From NCBI GenBank assembly GCA_900547475.1, contig URGW01000027.1:1-53540 (forward strand): 53,540 bases of DNA, in the 5' to 3' direction. The position numbers were made by a program, and so were the translations under genes. Shown here piece after piece: positions 18,584 to 26,141 of the stretch. The first letter of the stretch is position 1; each line of letters begins with the position of its first letter. The notes below the pieces were generated by a model that worked only from the letters and a program-made list of their open reading frames with translations, ran no database searches and was not told where the DNA came from. Origin of the DNA: an uncultured Clostridium sp. GTDB lineage: Bacteria > Bacillota > Clostridia > Clostridiales > Clostridiaceae.

Positions 18584-18619
18584 AAAATAATCTCAACTGT
18601 TTATGTTGAGATTATTTTT
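18584..18619. terminator. Bidirectional terminator
   Basis: Fourteen-base arms, 18584-18597 and 18605-18618, enclose a seven-base loop, with an A run on one side and a T run on the other. It separates the small plus-strand gene from the convergent ThrE pair. Confidence 0.92.
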
Positions 18620-18622
18620 ATG

Positions 18623-19081
18623 TTATTTTTGAGCAAATTTTTTCATTTCTTTTTTTCGTTTAGCACTAAGAAGTAATCTTGTAAGTGTTGAAACAAATAA
18701 AACTCCTAAAGCTAATGTTCCAGCGCTTGCTAGTGTATTTAATCCTAGTTCTAATGATTTAGATATATTACCTGAAATTGCTTCAAGCATAGTATAGTAC
18801 ATACCACTACCAGGTACTAATGGAATTAGAGCACAAACAACAAATGTAGTAACAGGTGTCTTAAAAATTCTTGCAAGAACTTCACTATATATACTGAAAA
18901 TTATAGATGAAATAAATAGTGAAGAAATTTCTGATAAGCCCATTTGTAATGGAAGTGAATAAAAGAACCAACTTATAGCACCACCAAGAGCAGCAAAAAA
19001 TATTTTTTTTCCACGTATATTAAAAGCAATACAAAATCCAAGTGTTGCAAAAAAAGATACGAATGTAACCCAAATAATCAT
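18623..19081 (-). CDS. Threonine/serine exporter family protein, small subunit (ThrE C-terminal type)
   Basis: 152 residues with five predicted membrane helices, corresponding to the C-terminal transmembrane half of Corynebacterium ThrE (YjjB-like). The segment CALIPLVPGSGMYYTML is typical. The chosen ATG has GGAGG eight bases before it; a TTG 15 bases upstream overlaps that site and is rejected. It starts one base after the stop of the larger subunit, so the two are coupled. Together they would export threonine, serine or, as shown for the E. coli YjjPB pair, succinate; the substrate is not known here. Confidence 0.9.
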   Translation of the reverse strand: MIIWVTFVSFFATLGFCIAFNIRGKKIFFAALGGAISWFFYSLPLQMGLSEISSLFISSIIFSIYSEVLARIFKTPVTTFVVCALIPLVPGSGMYYTMLEAISGNISKSLELGLNTLASAGTLALGVLFVSTLTRLLLSAKRKKEMKKFAQK

Positions 19082-19082
19082 T

Positions 19083-19841
19083 TTAAATTCCTCCAAAGTT
19101 TGATATCCAGAAACTTAATACTGCACCAGTACCTACAGCAATAGATATAGCAACTAAAAAAGCTTCAGCAGCTCTTATTACACCAGATAATAAATCACCT
19201 GAAATTGTATCTCTAATGGCGTTGGTAATAGCTAATCCAGGAACTAATAACATTATAGCACCTATAATAGTTTGATTAACTTGACTTGCAATACCAAATT
19301 TATAAAAAATTATTGCTAAAAATGCTGCAATTCCACTACATATACTATTTATAAAGAATGAGTTTATACCTATTTCAGACCATTTTATAGTTAGAAATTT
19401 AATTACCAAACCAATAAGGAATGCAGAAAAAACATCTTTAAGGGTTCCACCAAATAAAACTGAAAATGAACCTGCTCCTAAAGCAGAGAATATTATAATA
19501 ACAGGAAGAGGATAAATATTTTCCTTATTAATTTTAATTAATTCTTGCCTTAAATCATTAACAGATAGTTTTTTTGATAATATACTTCTAGACAAATCAT
19601 TTACCTTATCAATTTTATCTAAATTAACAGTTCTATTAGAAACACGACGTGTTAAGGAGTATATTTTACCTTCATGACAAATTGAAGCCATAATTCCTGT
19701 TGGAGTAGCAAAGCTTTCAGCTTCTTCAGCACCATATATTTTACAAATACGCCAAATAGTTTCTTCTACTCTATAAGTTTCGCCACCATTTTCTAAAATC
19801 ATTTGTCCAGCAAGCATTGCAACTTGAAGTATTTCATTCAT
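19083..19841 (-). CDS. Threonine/serine exporter family protein, large subunit (ThrE N-terminal type)
   Basis: 252 residues. The soluble N-terminal 115 residues contain the ThrE hallmarks MLENGGETYRVEET-like (MILENGGETYRVEE) and ATPTGIMAS; about five membrane helices follow. It corresponds to the N-terminal part of ThrE (YjjP-like), with the C-terminal part encoded by the next gene. AGGAG lies nine bases before the ATG. The adjacent, divergent glyA makes a link to serine and threonine metabolism plausible, but only by position. Confidence 0.92.
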   Translation of the reverse strand: MNEILQVAMLAGQMILENGGETYRVEETIWRICKIYGAEEAESFATPTGIMASICHEGKIYSLTRRVSNRTVNLDKIDKVNDLSRSILSKKLSVNDLRQELIKINKENIYPLPVIIIFSALGAGSFSVLFGGTLKDVFSAFLIGLVIKFLTIKWSEIGINSFFINSICSGIAAFLAIIFYKFGIASQVNQTIIGAIMLLVPGLAITNAIRDTISGDLLSGVIRAAEAFLVAISIAVGTGAVLSFWISNFGGI

Positions 19842-19927
19842 AACACAAAACTCCTATATTTTTTAAATTTTTTATGTATTATACCATAAGAGATTATAAA
19901 AATGTATATTTATAATTTAAAAAGTAG

Positions 19928-19956
19928 TTGAATTAATTATTATTTATATATATAAT
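19928..19956 (+). promoter_or_regulatory. Sigma-A promoter of glyA
   Basis: TTGAAT (19928-19933), a 17-base spacer and TATAAT (19951-19956), 28 bases before the glyA start. Confidence 0.75.
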
Positions 19957-19984
19957 TTTATAAAAAGATAATTGGGGTGATTAA

Positions 19985-21220
19985 ATGAAGTTTGTAAATT
20001 TAAAGAATGAAGACAAAGAAATTTGTGAATTAATGGAGAAAGAGTTAAAAAGGCAAAGAGAAGGGATAGAACTTATTGCATCAGAGAACTTTGCATCAGA
20101 AGCAGTAATGGAAGCTATGGGATCTCATTTAACTAATAAGTATGCTGAAGGTTATCCTAGCAAACGTTACTATGGGGGCTGTGAAATAGTTGATGAGGTT
20201 GAAGAAATAGCAAGAAATAGAGCAAAAGATCTTTTTGGAGCTGAGCATGTTAATGTACAACCGCATTCAGGATCACAAGCAAATATGGCTGTGTACTTTA
20301 CTATACTAGAACCAGGTGATACAGTGCTTGGAATGGACTTAAGTCATGGGGGGCATTTAACTCATGGTTCACCAGTAAACTTTTCAGGAAAATTATTTAA
20401 TTTTGTTTCTTATGGAGTTGATAGTGAAACTGAAACAATTAATTATGAGAATGTAAGAGAACTTGCATTAAAACATAAACCAAAGTTAATTGTAGCTGGA
20501 GCTAGTGCATACTCAAGAATTATAGATTTTGAGAAATTTAAAGAAATTTGTGATGAAGTTGGAGCATATTTCATGGTAGATATGGCACATATAGCAGGAT
20601 TAGTAGCTGCTGGAGAGCATCCATCACCAGTTCCATATGCTGATTTTGTAACTTCAACAACTCATAAAACTTTAAGAGGACCAAGAGGAGGATTAATTCT
20701 TTGCAAGGAAAAATATGCTAAGGCATTAGATAAGAATATATTCCCAGGAATGCAAGGTGGGCCACTTATGCATATAATTGCAGCTAAAGCAGTATGCTTT
20801 AAGGAAGCATTAGAGCCTGCTTTTAAAACTTATATGAAAAATGTAGTTTTAAATTGTAAAGTTTTAGGTGATGAGTTAGTTAAGTATGGATTTAAATTAG
20901 TTTCTAATGGAACAGATAATCATTTAATTCTTGTAGATTTAACTAATAAAGATATTACAGGAAAAGAAGCAGAAAACCTTCTAGATTCTATTGGTATTAC
21001 TGTTAATAAGAATACAGTTCCAAATGAAAAAAGAAGTCCTTTTGTTACATCAGGAATAAGAATAGGTACTGCAGCTGTTACAACAAGAGGGTTTGATGTT
21101 GATGCAATGAAAGAAATAGCAAGTATAATAAATGATGCTATAGAAAATAGGAATTCAAATTTAGAATTATTAAGTGAAAGAGTAAAGTCACTTTGTGCTA
21201 AATACCCTTTATATAGTTAA
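19985..21220 (+). CDS. glyA: Serine hydroxymethyltransferase
   Basis: 411 residues, normal length. It interconverts serine and glycine with tetrahydrofolate and feeds one-carbon metabolism. The pyridoxal-phosphate lysine is Lys228 in STTHKTLRGPRGG; the N-terminal ELIASENFAS and the HSGSQAN segment (about 94-100) are the family motifs. GGGGTGA lies before the ATG. It has its own promoter and terminator. Confidence 0.98.
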   Translation: MKFVNLKNEDKEICELMEKELKRQREGIELIASENFASEAVMEAMGSHLTNKYAEGYPSKRYYGGCEIVDEVEEIARNRAKDLFGAEHVNVQPHSGSQANMAVYFTILEPGDTVLGMDLSHGGHLTHGSPVNFSGKLFNFVSYGVDSETETINYENVRELALKHKPKLIVAGASAYSRIIDFEKFKEICDEVGAYFMVDMAHIAGLVAAGEHPSPVPYADFVTSTTHKTLRGPRGGLILCKEKYAKALDKNIFPGMQGGPLMHIIAAKAVCFKEALEPAFKTYMKNVVLNCKVLGDELVKYGFKLVSNGTDNHLILVDLTNKDITGKEAENLLDSIGITVNKNTVPNEKRSPFVTSGIRIGTAAVTTRGFDVDAMKEIASIINDAIENRNSNLELLSERVKSLCAKYPLYS

Positions 21221-21239
21221 GAACTAAGAGGTAAGAGAG

Positions 21240-21287
21240 AAAAAGTAAGAGGTTAATTATTAGCTTTTCCTCTTACTTTTTAGTTTT
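21240..21287 (+). terminator. Terminator after glyA
   Basis: Thirteen-base arms 21240-21252 (AAAAAGTAAGAGG) and 21269-21281 followed by TAGTTTTT. A direct repeat of the AAGAGGTAAGAG type lies just before. Confidence 0.8.
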
Positions 21288-21318
21288 TACTAGATATTAT
21301 AGATACAGGAGGATAATG

Positions 21319-22071
21319 ATGAAATTAATATCATGGAATGTAAATGGAATAAGAGCTTGTGTACAGAAAGGCTTTTTAGACTTCTTTAAAGAAGTTGATG
21401 CAGATATTTTTTGTATACAAGAAAGTAAGCTTCAAGAAGGACAAATAAACCTTGATCTTGAAGGATATAGTCAGTATTGGAATTATGCTGAAAAGAAAGG
21501 ATATAGTGGTACTGCTATATTTACAAAAAAAGAACCTTTATCTGTTAGATATGGATTAGGTATTGAGGAGCATGATAAAGAAGGTAGAGTAATTACGTTA
21601 GAATTTAAAGACTTTTTTATGATTACAGTTTATACACCTAATTCACAAAATGAACTTGCAAGATTAGATTATAGAATGAAATGGGAAGATGATTTTAGAG
21701 ATTATTTAAAATCATTAGAGGAAAGTAAGCCTGTAATAGTTTGTGGAGATTTAAATGTTGCACATAAAGAAATTGATTTAAAGAATCCAAAAACAAATAG
21801 AAAAAATGCTGGATTTACTGACGAAGAAAGAGAAAAATTTTCTACTTTATTATCAAGTGGATTCATAGATACCTTTAGATATTTTTATCCAGATTTAAAA
21901 GATATATATTCTTGGTGGTCATATAGATTTAATGCAAGAAAGAATAATGCTGGATGGAGAATAGATTATTTTGTAGTTTCTAAAGCTTTAGAAGATAGAT
22001 TAGAAAGTGCTAAAATACATACTGAGATTTTAGGGTCAGATCATTGTCCTGTTGAGCTAATAATAAAATAG
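21319..22071 (+). CDS. Exodeoxyribonuclease III / AP endonuclease
   Basis: 250 residues of the ExoIII (Xth/ExoA) family, which cuts DNA at abasic sites and trims 3' ends in base-excision repair. ISWNVNGIRA (4-13), the metal-binding Glu35 in CIQESKLQ, GDLNVAHKEID (about 143-153) and the terminal SDHCPVEL are all intact. Two adjacent ATG codons occur; the second is chosen because AGGAGG is six bases from it and only three from the first. Confidence 0.96.
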   Translation: MKLISWNVNGIRACVQKGFLDFFKEVDADIFCIQESKLQEGQINLDLEGYSQYWNYAEKKGYSGTAIFTKKEPLSVRYGLGIEEHDKEGRVITLEFKDFFMITVYTPNSQNELARLDYRMKWEDDFRDYLKSLEESKPVIVCGDLNVAHKEIDLKNPKTNRKNAGFTDEEREKFSTLLSSGFIDTFRYFYPDLKDIYSWWSYRFNARKNNAGWRIDYFVVSKALEDRLESAKIHTEILGSDHCPVELIIK

Positions 22072-22074
22072 AAC

Positions 22075-22125
22075 AAATGGTGATAAGTTAATTTATATAT
22101 AATATTTTAACTTATCACCATTTTG
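22075..22125. terminator. Hairpin terminator after the exonuclease gene
   Basis: Perfect 17-base arms 22075-22091 and 22107-22123 with an AT-only 15-base loop. A short T run ends the right arm. Confidence 0.8.
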
Positions 22126-22291
22126 CATTTAATATGAGAAATAATTTTAATAAATGTAATATGTTTAACTAGAATAATTAATTTTTTATGAATAGAAAAG
22201 TCTAAGTAAAGAGAATAAAAGGTAAAAATATTGGAAAAATAAGAAGTATGTAATAGTCTTTAAACTTATTATTAGAAAAAAGGAGAAAAAA

Positions 22292-23038
22292 ATGATTAGA
22301 AAATTATTGATGGTATTTATTAGTATAGTACTTATGTTAAACTTAATTACCCCAATTTCTGCAAGTATTTATGAAGAAGATGGGAAAATTGAAGGTGAAA
22401 ATAAAAGTTTTACTGTGTGTATAGATCCAGGACATCAAGAGAAAGGTGATCCAAAAGGAGAACCTATTGCACCAGGTTCAGGAAACAAGAAACCAAGAGT
22501 ATCATCAGGAACGGCTGGAATTGCTACAAAAAAGGCTGAACATGTTGTAAATCTAGAAGCAGCAATGATATTAAAAGATTTATTAGTACAAAAGAATTAT
22601 AATGTAATTATGACTAGAGAAACTGCTGATGTTAATATTAGTAATGCGGAAAGAGCGGAAATTGCTAATAATGCAAATGCAAATATTACAATTAGAATTC
22701 ATTGTGATAGTATTAATGATTCAGGAAAAACTGGAGCTACTATTTTAGTGCCAGCAAAAAATTCACAATATACAAAAAATATTTATTGTGAAAGCAATAA
22801 GTATGCAGAAATATTAAAGAAAAGTCTACAAAATAATAATATAAAGGTTAATGGAGTTTTTGAGAGAAATGATATAACTGGTTTTAATTGGTCTAAAGTA
22901 CCAGTTATTATATTAGAAATGGGGTTCATGAGTAATTATAATGAAGATAAAATGTTATCAGATCCTAACTATCAAAAGCTTTTAATGGAAAGTGTATCAG
23001 AATCTATAGATAAATATAGTAAAGGATTAATCAATTAA
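22292..23038 (+). CDS. Secreted N-acetylmuramoyl-L-alanine amidase (amidase-3 family)
   Basis: 248 residues that cleave the amide bond between muramic acid and the peptide stem of the cell wall. Residues 1-25 are a signal peptide (cut near SAS-IYEED). The zinc site is complete: His48 in DPGHQ, Glu83 in KKAEHVVNL, His137 in RIHCDS; the catalytic Glu is Glu209 in ILEMGFMSN. There are no separate wall-binding repeats. It resembles CwlD-type single-domain enzymes, but has an inserted loop (residues 50-80) and no sporulation neighbours, so a spore role is unproven. AAAGGAG precedes the start. Confidence 0.93.
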   Translation: MIRKLLMVFISIVLMLNLITPISASIYEEDGKIEGENKSFTVCIDPGHQEKGDPKGEPIAPGSGNKKPRVSSGTAGIATKKAEHVVNLEAAMILKDLLVQKNYNVIMTRETADVNISNAERAEIANNANANITIRIHCDSINDSGKTGATILVPAKNSQYTKNIYCESNKYAEILKKSLQNNNIKVNGVFERNDITGFNWSKVPVIILEMGFMSNYNEDKMLSDPNYQKLLMESVSESIDKYSKGLIN

Positions 23039-23040
23039 TT

Positions 23041-23063
23041 AGAGCTATATATTTTATAGCTCT
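23041..23063 (+). terminator. Weak hairpin after the amidase gene
   Basis: Nine-base arms AGAGCTATA and TATAGCTCT just after the stop codon. It is followed by AAAATTATATTTT rather than a clean T run, so termination may be incomplete. Confidence 0.45.
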
Positions 23064-23221
23064 AAAATTATATTTTAGTAAATAATTAAGTTATAAATAT
23101 TATGGTAATTTTATATGAAGTATTAACAAAAATAAAATTAGATGGTATATTAATATGTGTCGAATTATAAAAAAATGTATTTTAAATATATGCGTAAAGA
23201 AAAAATGAAAGATGTGATTAA

Positions 23222-25213
23222 ATGAATAATAAATTTTTACCTATAAGTAAAGCAGATATGGAAGAGAGAGGTTGGGAACAATGCGACTTCATAATTGTAA
23301 CAGGGGACGCATATGTTGATCATCATAGTTTCGGTACTGCAGTAATATCTAGAGTATTGGAGCATGCTGGATACAAAGTTGGTATTATAGCTCAACCTGA
23401 TTGGCATAGTACAAATGATTTTATGAGACTTGGAAGACCTAGATTAGCTTTTTTAGTTAATGCAGGAAATATGGACTCTATGGTTAATCATTATACTGTA
23501 AGTAAAAGAGTAAGAGAAAAAGACTTATATTCTCCAGGTGGGAAAATGGGACTTAGACCAGATAGGGCTACTATAGTATATTGTAATAAGATTAGAGAGG
23601 CATATAAAAATATTAATATTTGTATTGGTGGAGTTGAAGCTAGTCTTAGAAGATTTGCACATTATGATTATTGGTCAGATAAGGTTAGAAAATCAATATT
23701 AACTGATAGTGGAGCTGATCTTTTAATATATGGAATGAGTGAAAAACAGATAGTAGAAGTTGCTCATTATTTAAATGAAGGATTTGATGCTAAATATATA
23801 AGACACGTACCAGGTACATGCTACTTAGCAGATAGTTTAGATGAAATTTATGAAGAACATATAGTTATTCCATCATATAAAGAAGTTTCTACTGATAAAA
23901 TTAAATATTGTGAAGCATTTAAGATTACATATCAGGAACAAGATCCTATGAGGGGAAGAACTATAGTTCAAGATCAAGGGGATAAATTCTTAGTAGTAAA
24001 TAAACCAGAAGTAATTTTAAATAGAGAAGAATTAGATGCAGTTTATGATTTACCATTTACAAAGGAATATCATCCAAGTTATGAAGCAATGGGAGGAATT
24101 CCAGCGTTAGAAGAGGTTAAGTTTAGTATAGTAGGATCAAGAGGTTGCTTTGGTAACTGTTCTTTTTGTGCAATAACATTCCATCAAGGTAGAGCAGTTC
24201 AAAGTAGAAGTAAAGAATCTATAGTTAAAGAAGCAAAAGAAATGACAGAAATGAAGGATTTCAAAGGGTATATTCATGATGTTGGTGGGCCTACAGCAAA
24301 CTTTAGGAAACCTGCATGTAAACATCAATTGACAATAGGAGCATGTAAGACTAAACAATGTCTAAGTCCTGGTGTATGCAAAAACATGGAAGTAGATCAT
24401 AAAGAGTTTATAGATGTACTAAGAAGTGTAAGAAGCTTACCTAAAATAAAAAAGGTATTTGTACGTTCAGGTATAAGATATGATTATGTAATGGCTGATA
24501 AGGATGATACATTCTTTAAAGAGTTAGTAGAGCACCATGTAAGTGGACAATTAAAAGTTGCACCTGAGCATGTGTCTGAAAAAGTATTAAAGCATATGGG
24601 TAAACCAGCTGGAAGAACATATGAAGATTTTAGACAAAAGTTCTTTAGAATTACAGAAAAACTTGGTAAGAAACAATATATTATTCCATATTTAATGTCA
24701 AGCCATCCTGGAAGTACTTTGAATGAAGCAATAGAGCTTGCTGAATATTTAAGAGATATAAAATATCAACCAGAGCAAGTACAGGATTTTTATCCAACTC
24801 CTGGTACATTATCAACTACAATTTTCTATACAGGTTTAGATCCAATAACAATGAAGCCTGTATATGTTCCTAAGAGTAAAGAAGAGAAAGCTATGCAAAG
24901 AGCTCTTTTACAGTTTAGTAATCCAAAAAATTATAACATAGTTTATGATGCATTGATGAAAGCTGGAAGAGAAGATTTAATAGGAAATGGACCTAAGTGT
25001 TTAATAAAATCAAAAGAGCAAAGATATAAAGAAGCACATGGATTAGTTAGACCAAAGTCTAAGGGAAATTCAAGAAGTAAAAACTCTTCAAGAAAAAATG
25101 GAAAACAAATGGATAAAGGTTCTACAAATAGAGTAAAAAATAAAAATTCAAAGAAAGATAGAGATTCTAAAAATAGTAGAAATGGAAAAGGAAAAAATAG
25201 TAGAACACATTAA
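23222..25213 (+). CDS. YgiQ-family radical SAM protein
   Basis: 663 residues of the YgiQ (UPF0313) family. A B12-binding-like N-terminal region (about 20-290) precedes the radical SAM core; the cluster cysteines are Cys309, Cys313 and Cys316 in GCFGNCSFC. The core continues with VAPEHVSEKVLKHM and FYPTPGTLSTT. The last 60 residues are a basic low-complexity tail of Lys, Ser, Asn, Arg and Gly, probably disordered. The family's reaction is not established. GATGTGA upstream gives a modest ribosome site. It has its own terminator, whose stem overlaps the stop codon. Confidence 0.94.
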   Translation: MNNKFLPISKADMEERGWEQCDFIIVTGDAYVDHHSFGTAVISRVLEHAGYKVGIIAQPDWHSTNDFMRLGRPRLAFLVNAGNMDSMVNHYTVSKRVREKDLYSPGGKMGLRPDRATIVYCNKIREAYKNINICIGGVEASLRRFAHYDYWSDKVRKSILTDSGADLLIYGMSEKQIVEVAHYLNEGFDAKYIRHVPGTCYLADSLDEIYEEHIVIPSYKEVSTDKIKYCEAFKITYQEQDPMRGRTIVQDQGDKFLVVNKPEVILNREELDAVYDLPFTKEYHPSYEAMGGIPALEEVKFSIVGSRGCFGNCSFCAITFHQGRAVQSRSKESIVKEAKEMTEMKDFKGYIHDVGGPTANFRKPACKHQLTIGACKTKQCLSPGVCKNMEVDHKEFIDVLRSVRSLPKIKKVFVRSGIRYDYVMADKDDTFFKELVEHHVSGQLKVAPEHVSEKVLKHMGKPAGRTYEDFRQKFFRITEKLGKKQYIIPYLMSSHPGSTLNEAIELAEYLRDIKYQPEQVQDFYPTPGTLSTTIFYTGLDPITMKPVYVPKSKEEKAMQRALLQFSNPKNYNIVYDALMKAGREDLIGNGPKCLIKSKEQRYKEAHGLVRPKSKGNSRSKNSSRKNGKQMDKGSTNRVKNKNSKKDRDSKNSRNGKGKNSRTH

Positions 25214-25253
25214 TAAAGAAGGTATAGTAATTTTTTACTATACCTTCTTTATT
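25212..25253. terminator. Strong bidirectional terminator overlapping the ygiQ stop
   Basis: Nineteen-base perfect arms 25212-25230 and 25235-25253 close on a TTTT loop. The left arm begins within the stop codon. The hairpin also lies just downstream of the minus-strand zinc-ribbon gene. Confidence 0.88.
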
Positions 25254-25270
25254 ATAAATATTCTTTATAT

Positions 25271-25426
25271 TTATGCAAGGGAGCATTTTTTACAAATATT
25301 AATAGTATTTCCGTTATCATCCTTTTTGCTCCAAACTAATTTAACTCGTTTTCTTCCACAAATAGGACAGGTTCCTCTCCAATTAGGAAGTGTTTTAATG
25401 TATTTTCCACGTTTTTGTTTACTCAT
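25271..25426 (-). CDS. Small zinc-ribbon protein, 51 residues
   Basis: A minus-strand gene opposite the end of the ygiQ region. It has a strong ribosome site (AAAGGAGAG) eight bases before the ATG. The product begins MSKQKRGKYIKTLPNWRGT, then CPICGRKRVKLVW, a charged loop, and ends INICKKCSLA: two CxxC pairs 21 residues apart, a classical four-cysteine zinc ribbon with a basic N-terminus. No named family is recognised. The single fold plus positive charge suggests RNA, DNA or ribosome binding, by analogy only. It converges on the ygiQ terminator. Confidence 0.85.
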   Translation of the reverse strand: MSKQKRGKYIKTLPNWRGTCPICGRKRVKLVWSKKDDNGNTINICKKCSLA

Positions 25427-25586
25427 TTTTTATCTCTCCTTTCATTATGTTACATTATATTAATAAAAAAATTTTTTATTACTGAAAGTTTAATAAATTT
25501 AATGTAAGTTCTTGAAATTAATAACTCGAATAAGTTTTTTAAAAAGCCATAAAATAATAGTATCAAAAGATAAAAGGAGGTCTAAA

Positions 25587-25736
25587 ATGAAAAAGCTAGA
25601 TACACTTTTAAATAGAGATGTAGCAAAAAAAATGATTATTGATGGAGAGTCTTGGGAGAAAATAATGGACACAACTCATTTGAGATTAAAGGATTTAAAG
25701 CGTATACAAAGAGATGAAATAGACCCTAAATTTTAA
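25587..25736 (+). CDS. Small hydrophilic protein, 49 residues
   Basis: Begins MKKLDTLLNRDVAKKMII with AAAGGAGG seven bases upstream; a longer in-frame extension to 25512 lacks a ribosome site and is rejected. The product is a charged, probably helical protein with the segment GESWEKIMDTTHLRLKDLKR, reminiscent of a short helix-turn-helix, ending DEIDPKF. No family recognised. Another small gene follows 30 bases later and the two may be cotranscribed. Confidence 0.75.
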   Translation: MKKLDTLLNRDVAKKMIIDGESWEKIMDTTHLRLKDLKRIQRDEIDPKF

Positions 25737-25766
25737 TTAATTTTATATAGTAAATAAGGAGATAAT

Positions 25767-25916
25767 ATGAAGAATAAGAGAGAATACACTAAAGAAAATT
25801 ATCTAGTAAATGGAACAAAATCTCAAAATAATAATCCTAAAAATAAATATGTAACAACAATAGAAGAACCTGCACTTAATGAAAGTGGTATCGAGGCTAA
25901 GAAAAAAGGATTTTAA
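25767..25916 (+). CDS. Small disordered hydrophilic protein, 49 residues
   Basis: An AAGGAG site lies five bases before an ATG that opens 49 codons. The product is rich in Lys, Asn, Glu and Thr with no hydrophobic core (MKNKREYTKENYLVNGTKSQ, then an NNNPKNK run, ending GIEAKKKGF). No family recognised. Its composition resembles the two small proteins at 45187-45580 and small clostridial stress or spore proteins, but no specific spore-protein motif is seen. Confidence 0.65.
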   Translation: MKNKREYTKENYLVNGTKSQNNNPKNKYVTTIEEPALNESGIEAKKKGF

Positions 25917-26141
25917 AAGTAAATAGATTTTATAAGCAATATGGAATATATTATTTTTATTATAATGGTATATTTTATATTGCTTTTTAATATTTTAAAA
26001 ATGAAGATATATTTAAAATTTACTCATTAAGTTAATATTACAATATCATATAATAAGGGTTATTATTTAAATTCTATTATCTAAATAGAATTAATGTAAT
26101 AAAATATAAAAAAATAATCTAACACAAAGGGGAGAGAAATT

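Noticed and set aside
25182..25463. 93-codon plus-strand frame after ygiQ
   Set aside because: It crosses the strong terminator and is antisense to the zinc-ribbon gene, which has a ribosome site and CxxC motifs.
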